Positions 19,224-29,149 of a DNA stretch of 64,000 nt are shown here, piece by piece (within the stretch, counting starts at the first letter, position 1; every line of letters starts with the position of its first letter). Position numbers and translations under genes: made by a program. The stretch spans positions 310,001-374,000 of the forward strand of contig NC_018326.1 of NCBI RefSeq assembly GCF_000234665.1, read 5' to 3'. Origin of the DNA: Leishmania mexicana MHOM/GT/2001/U1103 (taxonomy: Eukaryota; Euglenozoa; Kinetoplastea; Trypanosomatida; Trypanosomatidae). The notes below the pieces were generated by a model that saw nothing but the letters and a program-made list of their open reading frames with translations, was not told the origin of the DNA and ran no database searches.

Positions 19224-19655
19224 TGCTTGTGCTTTGACCTCCTGACGATGCCGGCCACCACACCGTGGTGCCAGGTCCCAGTGCCTGCTGTTTGCGGGCA
19301 GGCCAAGTAGCCTGCAGCGTGCCCACGAGCGCGACTGTGGACTCTTGGTGCCAGCGGACAGGTGTGGGCTGGCGCTGTGCCTGTGAGGCCAACGGTCATG
19401 ATCACGGCTGGACCAGCTCACTGCGGATCATGCGGACGATTCAACGAATGCGCGCATGCGCCTACTGCTTTTCTGCCTTTGCTGCGCTGCGGCGATGCCG
19501 CGCGTGGTCCCGGGGCCCAGCCTGCGCTGTACGCAGTGGGATTGCGGCGGGCTGAGCGGGGACCAGACGGTGTTGGTCTGCCCTGCTGCTTGGCATAGCC
19601 GTGGTGTGCAGCAGATGGGGATGAGCTGTGATTGTGCATGCGCGCGTGTGTTGAC
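19224..19655 (+). mobile_element. DIRE/SIDER 5' fragment with 79-bp-type signature (DIRE 2)
   Basis: Immediately after the gap, 19238-19310 contains text such as ccggccaccacaccgtggt followed by gccaggtcccagtgcctgc. It resembles the conserved 77-79-bp 5' signature of the ingi/L1Tc clade. Next come 251 bases (19335-19585) almost identical to DIRE 1, including the QWDCGGLSGD endonuclease start. Homology to DIRE 1 stops abruptly at 19586. The following ~70 bases end in tgtgttgacttgttc, a 15-mer also found at the right edge of the 63-kb SIDER-like block, so this may be the 3' end of a truncated element. Confidence 0.65.
19335..19585 (+). repeat. Direct repeat, right copy (DIRE 5' segment)
   Basis: Matches 13179-13429 with two substitutions over 251 bases, in the same orientation. 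It lies just right of the assembly gap. Confidence 0.9.
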
Positions 19656-19841
19656 TTGTTCCTGGTGGACGGGCACGTACACGGGAAAGTGTGCTCTGAC
19701 GTTTTGGCGCCAGCCTCTGGCGCTGGAGCGGTATTTGAATACGCGCCTGAAGAGGTGGAGAGGAAAATGGCACGAGGCGCAGAGGGAAAAACGGAAAGAG
19801 CAAAGCGCGCAAAGCGCGCAGAAAAAGCGGAGGAGGGCTGA
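19653..19841 (+). pseudogene. Possible 3' end of the gene interrupted at 19123
   Basis: A frame closing at TGA 19839-19841 reads DLFLVDGHVHGKVCSDVLAP and later EYAPEEVERKMARGAEGK, then a Lys/Ala/Arg/Glu-rich tail typical of protein C-termini. It has no start of its own: an in-frame stop lies at 19629. It begins right where the retroelement fragment seems to end. With the placeholder gap length it is in the same frame as the fragment at 18948, but that agreement means nothing because the gap size is unknown. It could also be a chance frame. Confidence 0.3.
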
Positions 19842-21024
19842 GACTGCTGACATGCGTGAGCGCTGGATTGCGGCGGGGGGAGGGGGCTGGAGCGGAGGGC
19901 AGCGTCGTACGCTCACCCAGATACACGCGCCAGTGTGCCTCGCAGACTCCCCCCTTCTCGACACCGGCGTGCGCTGGTGCCTCTTTCCGTCTCCGTGGCA
20001 CAGGACAGACGCCGAACGCGGCACTTTGCGCGCGTTATGTGCCTCCCCCCGCTCCCTGACGTATGCTGACCCTTCCCCCTTCGGCACCCCTCTCGTGCTG
20101 CCGCTCGTGCTCGATGTGCGGAGCCTCTGTGCGGCGGCGCCTGCTCCTGACGATCGTGGCACGGCAAGGACGATAGGGGGAGAGGGGAAGATGTGAAGGG
20201 CAGCGCGGGGGATGGCGCCGTGATGACCTCCTCATCCCTCCATGCATCGCCTCATCTCTCTCGCCGCACCGTCCCACCCCCTCCTCCTGTGTTGTGTTTC
20301 CACTGGGCGCCGTTTGACCTCCTCCAGCACACGACCTCCGCACCCCCCGTCCCATTCGCCGCTCCCTCGATTTCATCGTGTGCTGCGTTTTGTGCTGTTT
20401 GTCTCCTTCGGTGTGTGCATGCGCCAGCACCGCCATTCAAGGTCAACCGCAGCGCTCGTGCACGACGGGCGCCAACAAGCCGCTCCACTGCTTGAGACAC
20501 CGCTTTCCCTTCCTTCTACCCTCCCCCCACTGCAGCAATAGGCTTTGGCACCCAGCAACCCGAATACACGCGGATACGCGGAGAAGAGTCGCGGCAGCCA
20601 GCGGGGTGATGCGTGCAAAGCACATCCGCGGCTCATCGGTCGAGCGCATCGAGGACGCGCGCGGTGCGCCTTCAGCAGCGGCAAACAGGGGAAAGCAAAC
20701 GACGGCGTCATTTGAGTGTGTGCGCACGTTTGCGTGGTGATGCGGGGAGAGTGAGGGGGAGGGGGAGTGCGCTGTGTGCTTCGCACACCACCGTCTCTCT
20801 TCTCTGCTGGTGCCGCCCATCATTGGCACTGGGGGAGGGGCTGCACCTCTTTTTCTTTCCCGCGTGTGCTGCCTTCGCCCCGTCCGCCTGTGGTGTCTGT
20901 GCCGCTGTCCTGGCACACGTCCACAGGCGTTTCTTCCCGTCTGTTTCCCTCTTTACTGCGGCAGCAATCTTGCTGCGAATCCCTACGTACGAGCAAGGAT
21001 AGGTACGCCCACGTAGGCATAACC
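19842..21024. other. Intergenic before the membrane protein gene
   Basis: About 1.2 kb without a supported gene. Pyrimidine-rich tracts near 20230-20300 and 20505-20535 and generic GC-rich spacer are present. The plus-strand frame from 20767 simply reads into the real gene at 21025. No repeat element was recognised. Confidence 0.5.
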
Positions 21025-22824
21025 ATGTGTCCCGCGTCTCATCAAGGGCTGCAGCGCAGCCGCAGTCCTCGCCTCTCCACGGCGCGAGTGCTTCAATGGG
21101 TGCTGTTGCTTGTGGTCCTGCTGTGCAGTTTCTCACTTATGGCGGCGGTGGTGACGGCACCCTGCGGCGACGGTGCTCATCGCGCGATTTGCGTCTCTGC
21201 CTTAAGCGGCGCTGTATTGGGGAGGGGGAAGGGCCTACACGCGCCACCGCTCACTGTGTCCTTGCTGCAGCCCGTAGCGCTACCGCCCCACACGGGTTCC
21301 GCTGTTGTGGTGGCCGCCGCGCGGGCTGACGGCGATGTTGACGACACTGACACGTTTTCGAAAGTGGGCGATCTGTTCGCCGTGGAGGAGAGCGCTTCTG
21401 CATCCGTGCCGTCTCCCTCGAGCACCGGCGTCCGCCAGGGCGCTAACGGGAGGGGCAGCACAGCAGCAAAGGCTCCAGGGACCACGGCTTCCTCGCCGTC
21501 GTTATCCGTAGAGCCGTTGTCGCGAGGGTCGTCCGCGGCGCCATCGTTGAGGTGGTCGTTGTCATTGTCCTCAGCCGCCGACAGCGCTGTCGTGTTGGTC
21601 GGTGAAGACGACGCGGACACAGGACCGCCTCCCTCATCGCCAGCACCCCCTCCCGACGACCTCGGCACGCGCCGCCCGCCTGCCACGCGCCTCGCTCTCC
21701 TCGGTCTCATCGCCCTCGTGGTGCCCGCTGCTATCATTGCCCTTGTCGTGTGGTGCGTCTGCCGCCGCACACGGTACAAGCGAAAGGTGAAGGGCTTGCG
21801 TCTCAACGGCACTCGCCAACCCGGCGAGGTGGATGACGTGGACATGGGCAACGTTGTCAGGGGCGGCGATTGGCTGAACCTCGACGCTGCCACCCCAGGC
21901 AGGACTAAGATTGGCGCGAGCCGCACGCGTTTCTCCATTTTGGTGCCGTCGACCGCTGCTGGCGCTCGCATGGACGCCACGTTCGACCCGATCGGGCAGC
22001 AGGCCGCGGAGACGCGGCAGCGCAAGCGTGCCCGGCGGGCTGCTGTAGCTGCTGCTGTAGCCGCCGTTGTCCCGGCGAACGATGCTGGCGACGGTGGCAG
22101 TGATGGCGTAGCGAGCCCGTTAAGAGGTGACTTGGGCGCCGGAGGGTCGGATGTGTGGTCCAGCGATGAAGAGGAGCATAGCAACGGCTATTCAGTGAAC
22201 GGAGGCGTCAGTGGCGGCAACGTTGGAGTTGCGGATGGTTCTGCCCAAGGACATGCCACCTCGAGCGTTTTGCCCGGCACTGGAGCCACGGGTGCCGGGG
22301 CTTCGTCTGGAGCTGGCCCGCACCTGAGCGGTGGTGCTGTCGCCAGCTCCGTGGCAACCGCCGTTTCTCCACAGGATCACGACCTGCACTACTTCAACGA
22401 GACGGCGCGTCTGCTGCTGGGCCGCTACACGGCAGAAAGCGGGGGTGGTGTGCCGCAGATGCCGCCGTCGACGTTGCCAGGCGGCGGTGGTGCTGCTACG
22501 CAGAGCCTGCGGCTATCTTCGGGCAACGAGGTGGAGAGCAGCAAGACCGTCGTGAACAAGCCCAAGTCGGCCTTTGAGCAGATTCTTTCGTTCGCCGTTG
22601 CGCCGCTGCAGGTGGGCCCCGAGTTCCATCAGCGCGGTGACACCACGGACAGCGGCAATGTGGCGGACAGCGCCGGAGGGCCGAGAGCCGTGGCAGCGCC
22701 TGTGCCGCGGGACAGGGAACGTGCTGAGCGGCACACCGAGAAAGAGGAAATGGAGGAGGAGCACGCCTTCCAGGGTGACGAAGAGCTCGATGAGGAATAC
22801 AAGGGCGAGGTGTACGGCGATTAG
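21025..22824 (+). CDS. Predicted type I membrane protein with Ser/Thr/Pro-rich ectodomain
   Basis: The 599-residue product has a hydrophobic N-terminal segment (residues 22-44, VLQWVLLLVVLLCSFSLMAA) that looks like a signal peptide or anchor. A roughly 170-residue Ser/Pro/Ala-rich region follows. A second strong membrane segment (about 223-247) is followed directly by a basic stop-transfer stretch (CRRTRYKRKVK). The cytosolic part is long, low in complexity, and ends in a very acidic tail (EEMEEEHAFQGDEELDEEY). I recognise no catalytic domain. The ATG at 21025 is preferred over the upstream opening at 20767 because it places the signal segment at the N-terminus. The layout suggests a surface, flagellar-pocket or endomembrane protein, but the function is unknown. 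Confidence 0.75.
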   Translation: MCPASHQGLQRSRSPRLSTARVLQWVLLLVVLLCSFSLMAAVVTAPCGDGAHRAICVSALSGAVLGRGKGLHAPPLTVSLLQPVALPPHTGSAVVVAAARADGDVDDTDTFSKVGDLFAVEESASASVPSPSSTGVRQGANGRGSTAAKAPGTTASSPSLSVEPLSRGSSAAPSLRWSLSLSSAADSAVVLVGEDDADTGPPPSSPAPPPDDLGTRRPPATRLALLGLIALVVPAAIIALVVWCVCRRTRYKRKVKGLRLNGTRQPGEVDDVDMGNVVRGGDWLNLDAATPGRTKIGASRTRFSILVPSTAAGARMDATFDPIGQQAAETRQRKRARRAAVAAAVAAVVPANDAGDGGSDGVASPLRGDLGAGGSDVWSSDEEEHSNGYSVNGGVSGGNVGVADGSAQGHATSSVLPGTGATGAGASSGAGPHLSGGAVASSVATAVSPQDHDLHYFNETARLLLGRYTAESGGGVPQMPPSTLPGGGGAATQSLRLSSGNEVESSKTVVNKPKSAFEQILSFAVAPLQVGPEFHQRGDTTDSGNVADSAGGPRAVAAPVPRDRERAERHTEKEEMEEEHAFQGDEELDEEYKGEVYGD

Positions 22825-24204
22825 GAGGGGCCGCCGCAACGCCACAGCGGTGGCGTGTACGCCCCTGGCGTCTAATCCGCCACATGCCCTGCAGCACCTC
22901 GTTCTCTTAGCTAAGCGAAGGTGAGACGATCAACGAAGACAGTTTCATGTTTGTCGTCATCGTGGCTTTGGGTGCGGGGAGCGATGACGTCTGTCCACGC
23001 ACGAGTGTCTACGTGGGCTCTTCTCGGCGAGAGCGTGAGGGCCGCATCAGGACGTTCTTTTGCTTTCCTTTCGTTGCTGCGGCCCCTCATGACGGAGGAG
23101 GGGGGCACGCACCTCTCTCAGCCCGTGGCGTCTCGGGGTTCAGTACCCCGCTCCACTTTCTCTGGGGAGAAGCCAGGCGGCCCCTCCTCTATCGTGGCCA
23201 ATGCCGCGCCACCTCTGATGCTGACAGGGTCCGATCCTGGATGGTGTTGCATCGGAGCTACTTGCAGCAGTGAGTTGACTTGTGCCATCGATGCGATGGA
23301 CAACGTGCCAGCGAGCCGTGAACGCGTCCCACACCAGGCCCTCACACAGCCCACTGGCGGGAGGGGGCCCGAGCCACCCTGAAGGGGATGCACCACATGG
23401 CGACCGGCATGATTGGGGGCTGCTATGAGGAGACCCGCGAAGCGGGGGCTGGGTATAGTTTAGGGCAGAGGTCCGTGCTCAGATAACTGAGTGGGCGCAC
23501 TGCTGTGGCGCGCGCGTCCAGCGCTGCGTCGTACCACGCGATATGGGACCTTTGACAGGGCTGAATAGAGGAATGTTGTATTCGTGTTTTTTTTACGGAA
23601 GAATCGAGTCCGCCAAGCGAGACTGCCCCTCCTTCACACCGTGAGCACGAGACTGGCGAGTTGGCGGTGGGGTGGAGGGCTGTACGCGCGCGCCTCCACC
23701 CGAACGTTTGACCTCTTTTTACTCACGCTTTTGCCGTCAGCTTGCCGTCGGCTCAGGTCTGGTCGTGCGTGCCTCTCCCCGACAAAGATCACCCGTCCCA
23801 CATGCAAATTTCTCGTGCTCATGATTCTGCACAAGTGCCACCTGCTTTCTACCCGTCATGGGTGCGCTCTTCTCATCTTCTGGGCTCTCCCACGCATGTT
23901 TGCTTGCTTACGTCGTTGTGTGCCTCTTCCGTGTGTGCTGGCGTGGGTGCACGGGGTGCAGTGCGGAGGTACGCCAGAAAGCAGTTGACCGGTTGGCAAC
24001 AGTCACAGAGATCCGCAAGTACACACACACACACACGCACGCACGCACATATCCTCGTACACCCCCCCCCGCCTGATTGCGAAATCGACGGAAAAGACAG
24101 GGAGGGGACTCCAAGCCACCGCAACCGTGGACACTGATACGGCACAAAGGGAGGAGAGTGCCACCGTTCCCTACGTTCTCGGCATCGGCACTGTGCCTAT
24201 TACC
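22825..24204. other. Intergenic with a SIDER2-like element
   Basis: About 1.4 kb. The central part (23110-23590) is a SIDER2-like block, annotated separately. The rest is spacer with CA repeats (24020-24040) and a C-run (24062-24070). The frame from GTG 24127 runs into the real gene, whose first ATG is at 24205. Confidence 0.5.
23110..23590 (+). mobile_element. SIDER2-like retroposon, diverged
   Basis: This block shares scattered conserved segments, in the same order, with the element at 8180-8707. The clearest is gccaccc...gggatgcaccacatggcg near 23373-23402; the aligned segment in the other copy is near 8497-8523. It ends before a T-rich stretch at 23584-23595. The match is much weaker than between the two inverted-repeat arms, as expected for an old family member. 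Boundaries are approximate. Confidence 0.5.
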
Positions 24205-27200
24205 ATGCCGAAAGCTCCAGCTTACGTTGCAGCCTTGGTGATGAGCGAACTGATCGAGTACGTCCTGCAAGTGCTACCAATGTACTACCGTTTCGCCGCC
24301 GCCCATGTCAACGAGGTTCGCAGGACAGCGCAAGAGATATGGAAACAGCCCCGTAGCATCCGGAAGACCATGTGGTGCCTCATGAGGCTCATGCGCTGGT
24401 GGGAGGTGTCCACGGTGACGTGCATCACCTTCGTGCTGCTGTGTTTATGCACTGTCACAAGTTTAATCCACCTGTACATCTTTCACCGAAACCTCAATAA
24501 CCTGCAGCTGCGGACCTATCAGGAGACACGCTTCGACCTTACGTCGATGGGGCCCTCGCGCGTCTCCCCCGTGCACGACCCGCGCTCCTTGAGCCCGTAC
24601 GGGCCGCGGTCGGACCGTACGCTGGCGCACTTCTGCGGCCGGCCCACGGCCAGCAGCTACGACGGCTACACCGGCGCGCCGCACGCGGCGTACATCCACC
24701 ATGACGTGGAGCGCGACCGCTACGTGGTGCGCACCTTCGGCCGCGGCGGGATGCGCGTGGATGAGCGGCGGCGCAGCGGTGTGGGCCGCAGCACCTACGA
24801 GGCCTTCTGTGCCGCGCCGCGGAGCGTGCAGCGCGGCACGCCGCTGGCGCCGTCGTCGTGGCTCGCCGGCGAGGCCAACTGGCAGCTCGGCGACGCCGCG
24901 CCGCGGCACGCCGTCAACGGCGCATTCAGCTTCACTGTGCGGCCTCTCGCCGTGCCTTACGCAGCCACCGCCGCAGCCGCAGCGGCCACCGGTACCACTG
25001 ACAGCAGCAGTGGCACCGTCGACGCGGACTTCACCAAGGCGGACCAGGGGCTGCGCACGCACTACCGCCGCTACACGCGCGACGAGCTGCTGCAGCGCCA
25101 CGCACACCTCGACTTCATCTACTCCTACGTCAACGGCAGCGACATCACGCGCAGCTACACGAAGCCGTTTGCGAAGACGTGGGAGTGCTGGAGCATGATC
25201 GCGTCGGTGCAGCTGCTGTGGGGCGAGATGCAGCGCGCGGCCGACACGGACACCAACGCGCCGCACATCGCCGAGGACGCCTTCAGCCGCTACATCGCCG
25301 AGCTGCTGTTCGTGTCGGCGTCGAGCTCGTGCGCCATGTCGGAGCTGCTGGCGGACGTGGGCGCTGGCAAGGACGCGATGAGGCGCGTGGAGGCGTCCCT
25401 GTGGTGGGCCGCCACGCACCCAAACCGACCCCACAACATCAAGGGCGCACCGCCGCCGCCGCAGCCGCCAATGACGCTGACGAACATGGAGCTACTGCGC
25501 GCAGTGAGCGCAGACATGGAGAGCGTGAAGCCCGACAGCATCGACGCAGACTGCGACGAGCTGCGCCACAGCATGCGCGGGCTGCTAGAACACACGCGCA
25601 GCTGGCACCGTGGCCGCATGGCCGTCGTGGCGCCGTACGGCAACGTGCCGCTATGGCTGAACCACAGCAAGAACTTCTTCATGCGTTCCCTCTACGCCGC
25701 TGCCACGGCGACCGCGGCTCGCGCTGAAGCGTCGGGTGGTGCCGCTGACGGCGGCGGTTCGAAGGTGCTCGGGACGGCCGAGGCGCGTTTCGTGAAGGAG
25801 GCGCACACCGGCACGCTGCACTACACGCGCATCCACATTGTGGACCAGCGCGCGCTGATGCCGCCCGCGCCGCTGACGACTGTCAACAGCTACGTCGTCG
25901 AGCCCTTCGTGTACCGGCTGCGCAATGCGTCCTCCGTCTTCGTCTACATGAACGACGACTACCTCATCATGAAGGACGTCGACATCACAGACTTCGTGAA
26001 CGTCTACGGGGGGCCAGTGCTGCGAGTTTCACGGCCCAACGAGCTACCTAAGGACGTGCCGCACGCAACTGGTTTTCCACGCGCAGTGCTGCAAAACTCG
26101 TATAGCCTTCAGAGACATCTGGACAAGACACCCGCGGATCTGGAGGAGCTTGTGCAGCCGGCTGCTGCTGCCACTGCCCTGACATCGGAGGATGGCGAAG
26201 CTGCCGTGGTGCGACGCGGCATCGTGCGCGCATCGTGGGCCGCCTTCACCGCTGCCGTGGACGCGCGCAGCAGCGTGAGGACGCTGGAAGGTGACGCGAG
26301 GGCCGCGAGCACGGCGTGCGCGGGCAACAGCAGCGCCACTGTGTGCGCGTGGGCGGAGTGCGCGTGGGGTGCCGCGGAAGGAGCACGGGCACACGGTGCG
26401 TGTGCGATGCCGCGCGTATCGGTGGAGGGCGAGCCGGCGTGGGCCGCGGACGCAGCGGGCACCTTTGCGCTGGTGCCTGCGCCGTCTACGATGCCGGGCA
26501 GCAGGGAGTGGACGTGGGCAGGCCAGGCGCAGATGCCGGCGCTCGTGCACTGGGGCCGCCGCGTGCTGGACCGCGTCACTGCAGACCTCATCGCCCCGCG
26601 CTACTACCTCGGAACAGCGAAACGGGTGGAGGAAGAACTGAAGCGGGTGCCCCCAGCGGAGGCAGAGGCAGATGTCGCGCGTGATGCTGCAGCCTTTGCT
26701 CAGCTGCTGCGCAGGGTGGAGCTGGAGCGGAAACTGGCTGCCGGTTCATCAGGTGCTCGCGTTCGGCTGATGCGGCACCTCGAAGTTTGGGCGGCGCGCC
26801 TCGCTGCACACGAGTTCCCGACACACCGCACGTTCAAGACGCAGCCGCGTCTGCGCAAGTATCGCATGCGCCTCGACAGCCACGCGCCCTACCCACAGTG
26901 CCGCAACATGTGGGGCTACATCCACAAGCACTACGCGCCCGACCTCAACCTGAACATGTTCATGGAGCGTAAGCGCACCACGATGGACCTGCTGCCGCCA
27001 TCGACGCACACGGCGCACATGCTGCGGCATCCGTGGGCCGCGTCGAGTCAGTACCTGCCGTACCTGATGGCGAAGCAGGCGTGGCGCATGCAGCGCGGTG
27101 CCGGACTGTCGCCGCTGGGCAACGACACACCGGTGTTCCCGGTGGTGGACGTGGCGCTGGACAACGAGGACGGCTGCGCACCGGCAACTTTCCGCGGCGA

Positions 27201-28275
27201 AGAACTCAAGGAAGCCGCTTATAATGAGTTCGATGATGACGTGCAGCACAATGCTCGACGAATGGCTCGCATCCGCAGCTACCGCAATGAAACCGCGTTC
27301 ACGAACATCAACTCAAAGTTTAACCTCAATTTCATCGGCGAAACGCTCCGCAACTTCCTGGAGGAGCTCTTCCCGACCCCCATGCTGCTGGAGCAACACT
27401 GGCACAGCGCACCGAAGGACGAGGGCGGCACGGATGAGCTGCGGGTATCGCGGCGCATCGATGAGGAGAGCGGTGCGCGTGACCTGCAGTTTGCGCATGT
27501 GGACGTCAACTTCAAGCGGCTGATGCACCTGCCGCTGATCCTTGTGAGCAACGACGAGGAGGGCTTCTGCCCGCTGCTGCGCAGCTTGCGGCACGCGCTG
27601 CCGGACTTCCGCGGGAGGCGCGTGGTGCAGGTGCTGGTGCCGCCGGCGGACGGGATGTCGCTGGGTGCGGCGCGCGCGGACCGGCGACACGCCTACCGCG
27701 ACTTCCTGCCGGTGGCGCGCTGCAGCCTGTCGGCGGACCGGCTTCGCCGCGTGACGCTGCCGGCGGACAGCAGCGTGGCGGATGTGGTGGCGGCGGGGCT
27801 GCGGCTGGCGCGCGATGGCGTGGCGGTGGGGCGGTGGGAGGCGCCGGCGCTGGTGGAGCTGCGCGGGCGGCGCGCGGTGCAGGCGCTGGTGATCGACGCG
27901 CGCACGCTGCACACCGGTGCACGCGGCTTCACGGAGCTGCCGTTCGCGCTGGCCGTGCCGGCCGAGCTGCTGGCGCACGAAGACTTCGCGGAGCACCTGC
28001 TGGATGCCGCCGCGCAGTCGCTGGTGCGGCCACCCACGGCAGCCGAGGCGACCACGGTCGCCGCGGTGGTGCCTATGGAGAAAGCCGGCCGGCGTAAAGA
28101 GGCCGCCGCTGCTGAGGACTTCGCGGCGAGCGTGCTGGTGCTGTCGGAGGCGGATGCGGAGGTGCGTCACACGCACTGGGCCCACGGAGCCTCCGAGCAC
28201 GACCTGCTGAGCGGGATGCCGCTGCCGTATGACAAGATGGAGGATATGGAGGAGATGGTGCAGTGGGGCTTCTGA
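24205..28275 (+). CDS. Stealth-domain hexose-1-phosphate transferase-like protein, Golgi type II membrane
   Basis: A 1356-residue protein with a short cytosolic N-terminus, one membrane segment (about 71-95, TCITFVLLCLCTVTSLIHL) and a large lumenal part. The lumenal part carries Stealth conserved regions: CR1 as LDFIYSYVNGSD (302-313); CR2 from HYTRIHIVDQ (539) through LTTVNSYVVEP to FVYMNDDYLI (579-588); a CR3-like segment with TAHMLRHPWAASSQYLPYL; and a CR4-like FNLNFIGETLRNFLEELFPT. Stealth enzymes (GlcNAc-1-phosphotransferase alpha/beta, bacterial capsule phosphotransferases) move sugar-1-phosphate from a nucleotide sugar. In a Leishmania-like parasite the natural inference is mannose-phosphate transfer during phosphoglycan synthesis, but the substrate is not shown by the sequence. 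A long insertion lies between CR2 and CR3, and a further ~250-residue C-terminal domain is unrecognised. The ATG at 24205 is used; the upstream frame start is GTG. Confidence 0.8.
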   Translation: MPKAPAYVAALVMSELIEYVLQVLPMYYRFAAAHVNEVRRTAQEIWKQPRSIRKTMWCLMRLMRWWEVSTVTCITFVLLCLCTVTSLIHLYIFHRNLNNLQLRTYQETRFDLTSMGPSRVSPVHDPRSLSPYGPRSDRTLAHFCGRPTASSYDGYTGAPHAAYIHHDVERDRYVVRTFGRGGMRVDERRRSGVGRSTYEAFCAAPRSVQRGTPLAPSSWLAGEANWQLGDAAPRHAVNGAFSFTVRPLAVPYAATAAAAAATGTTDSSSGTVDADFTKADQGLRTHYRRYTRDELLQRHAHLDFIYSYVNGSDITRSYTKPFAKTWECWSMIASVQLLWGEMQRAADTDTNAPHIAEDAFSRYIAELLFVSASSSCAMSELLADVGAGKDAMRRVEASLWWAATHPNRPHNIKGAPPPPQPPMTLTNMELLRAVSADMESVKPDSIDADCDELRHSMRGLLEHTRSWHRGRMAVVAPYGNVPLWLNHSKNFFMRSLYAAATATAARAEASGGAADGGGSKVLGTAEARFVKEAHTGTLHYTRIHIVDQRALMPPAPLTTVNSYVVEPFVYRLRNASSVFVYMNDDYLIMKDVDITDFVNVYGGPVLRVSRPNELPKDVPHATGFPRAVLQNSYSLQRHLDKTPADLEELVQPAAAATALTSEDGEAAVVRRGIVRASWAAFTAAVDARSSVRTLEGDARAASTACAGNSSATVCAWAECAWGAAEGARAHGACAMPRVSVEGEPAWAADAAGTFALVPAPSTMPGSREWTWAGQAQMPALVHWGRRVLDRVTADLIAPRYYLGTAKRVEEELKRVPPAEAEADVARDAAAFAQLLRRVELERKLAAGSSGARVRLMRHLEVWAARLAAHEFPTHRTFKTQPRLRKYRMRLDSHAPYPQCRNMWGYIHKHYAPDLNLNMFMERKRTTMDLLPPSTHTAHMLRHPWAASSQYLPYLMAKQAWRMQRGAGLSPLGNDTPVFPVVDVALDNEDGCAPATFRGEELKEAAYNEFDDDVQHNARRMARIRSYRNETAFTNINSKFNLNFIGETLRNFLEELFPTPMLLEQHWHSAPKDEGGTDELRVSRRIDEESGARDLQFAHVDVNFKRLMHLPLILVSNDEEGFCPLLRSLRHALPDFRGRRVVQVLVPPADGMSLGAARADRRHAYRDFLPVARCSLSADRLRRVTLPADSSVADVVAAGLRLARDGVAVGRWEAPALVELRGRRAVQALVIDARTLHTGARGFTELPFALAVPAELLAHEDFAEHLLDAAAQSLVRPPTAAEATTVAAVVPMEKAGRRKEAAAAEDFAASVLVLSEADAEVRHTHWAHGASEHDLLSGMPLPYDKMEDMEEMVQWGF

Positions 28276-29149
28276 GTGCTACTGCTGTTGCTGCTGTCAT
28301 GCGGGTAGGGGAGACGCCTCTACGCGCCTTCTGTGAGAGCATGTGCTGTTTTGCTGATAAACTGTAATATAGATCTTTTGCTTTTATTTTTTTCGTGTGT
28401 GTTGCTGCTGCGCTTGAGTGCGCGGTGCCGCAGGGAGGAGCGCATGGGGATCACTGGCGAGGCAAGGACTTTACAGGTGCTGTTGGCGACGGCACACTTT
28501 CCGGGACTGCTGCTGCCGCTGCTGCTGCTACTGCTGCTCTCCTGCTCCTCCAGTGCACCGTTGTGGGGCTTCGGCGGCTTATCTTCTCCGCTTTAGACCC
28601 TTAGGGTCTGTCAGTGGACCATCGGATGGAAAGGAGAAGCGCTTCTTGTCTGCCGCGGCGGTACGAGCACTCTCCTGCAGAGGCCAACAGACTCGCGTGA
28701 TGCACACACATTCCGTGATGCGGGCGGTCGGTGGGACGATGAGGCGCGCAGGTCGTGTCGTTATACCCCGTCTTGATCGCCACTGCATAGCCCTCTCTCT
28801 TCCGTGATGTGTCCTTTGTAAACTTTCGTGCAGTACTTCACTGGGCAAAGTAATTACATGGTCGAACAGCGCAGGAATAGTCGAGGTTTGTGTGTGTGTG
28901 TGGGAGGGGGGAGAACTGAGCGGCGTGTTGCTCTGCGGAATTGATCACGAAGAATCGAGCGGATGAGTGGATCTCTGGGGTCAGGTCGCTGGACGACTGC
29001 CCTCTGGAGCCCCCTCGATCTCCTCCGCGCTGCGCTCTCTCGCTGGGATGTGCTGGCGTGTACTGAAGCCTCATGCGCTCCTCGCGTTTTGGTCTGCCAT
29101 CCTCCCTTCTCTTGAGCGTGCATAGCCACACACCCTTCCCCTGATAACA
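28276..29149. other. Intergenic after the Stealth gene
   Basis: About 0.9 kb of spacer with no supported gene. Contains an imperfect TGC/CTG-rich triplet patch (28505-28550) and a GT run near 28888-28902. Probable 3' untranslated sequence of the Stealth gene. Confidence 0.5.

Noticed and set aside
19456..20196. 246-codon plus-strand frame
   Set aside because: It starts inside the DIRE 2 endonuclease remnant and continues in a different frame from the better coding-like 19653-19841 segment. The composition is spacer-like.
24463..25434. 323-codon minus-strand frame antisense to the Stealth gene
   Set aside because: Very GC-rich third positions on the plus strand suppress stop codons on the opposite strand. 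The translation is Arg/His/Val-rich and has no domain.
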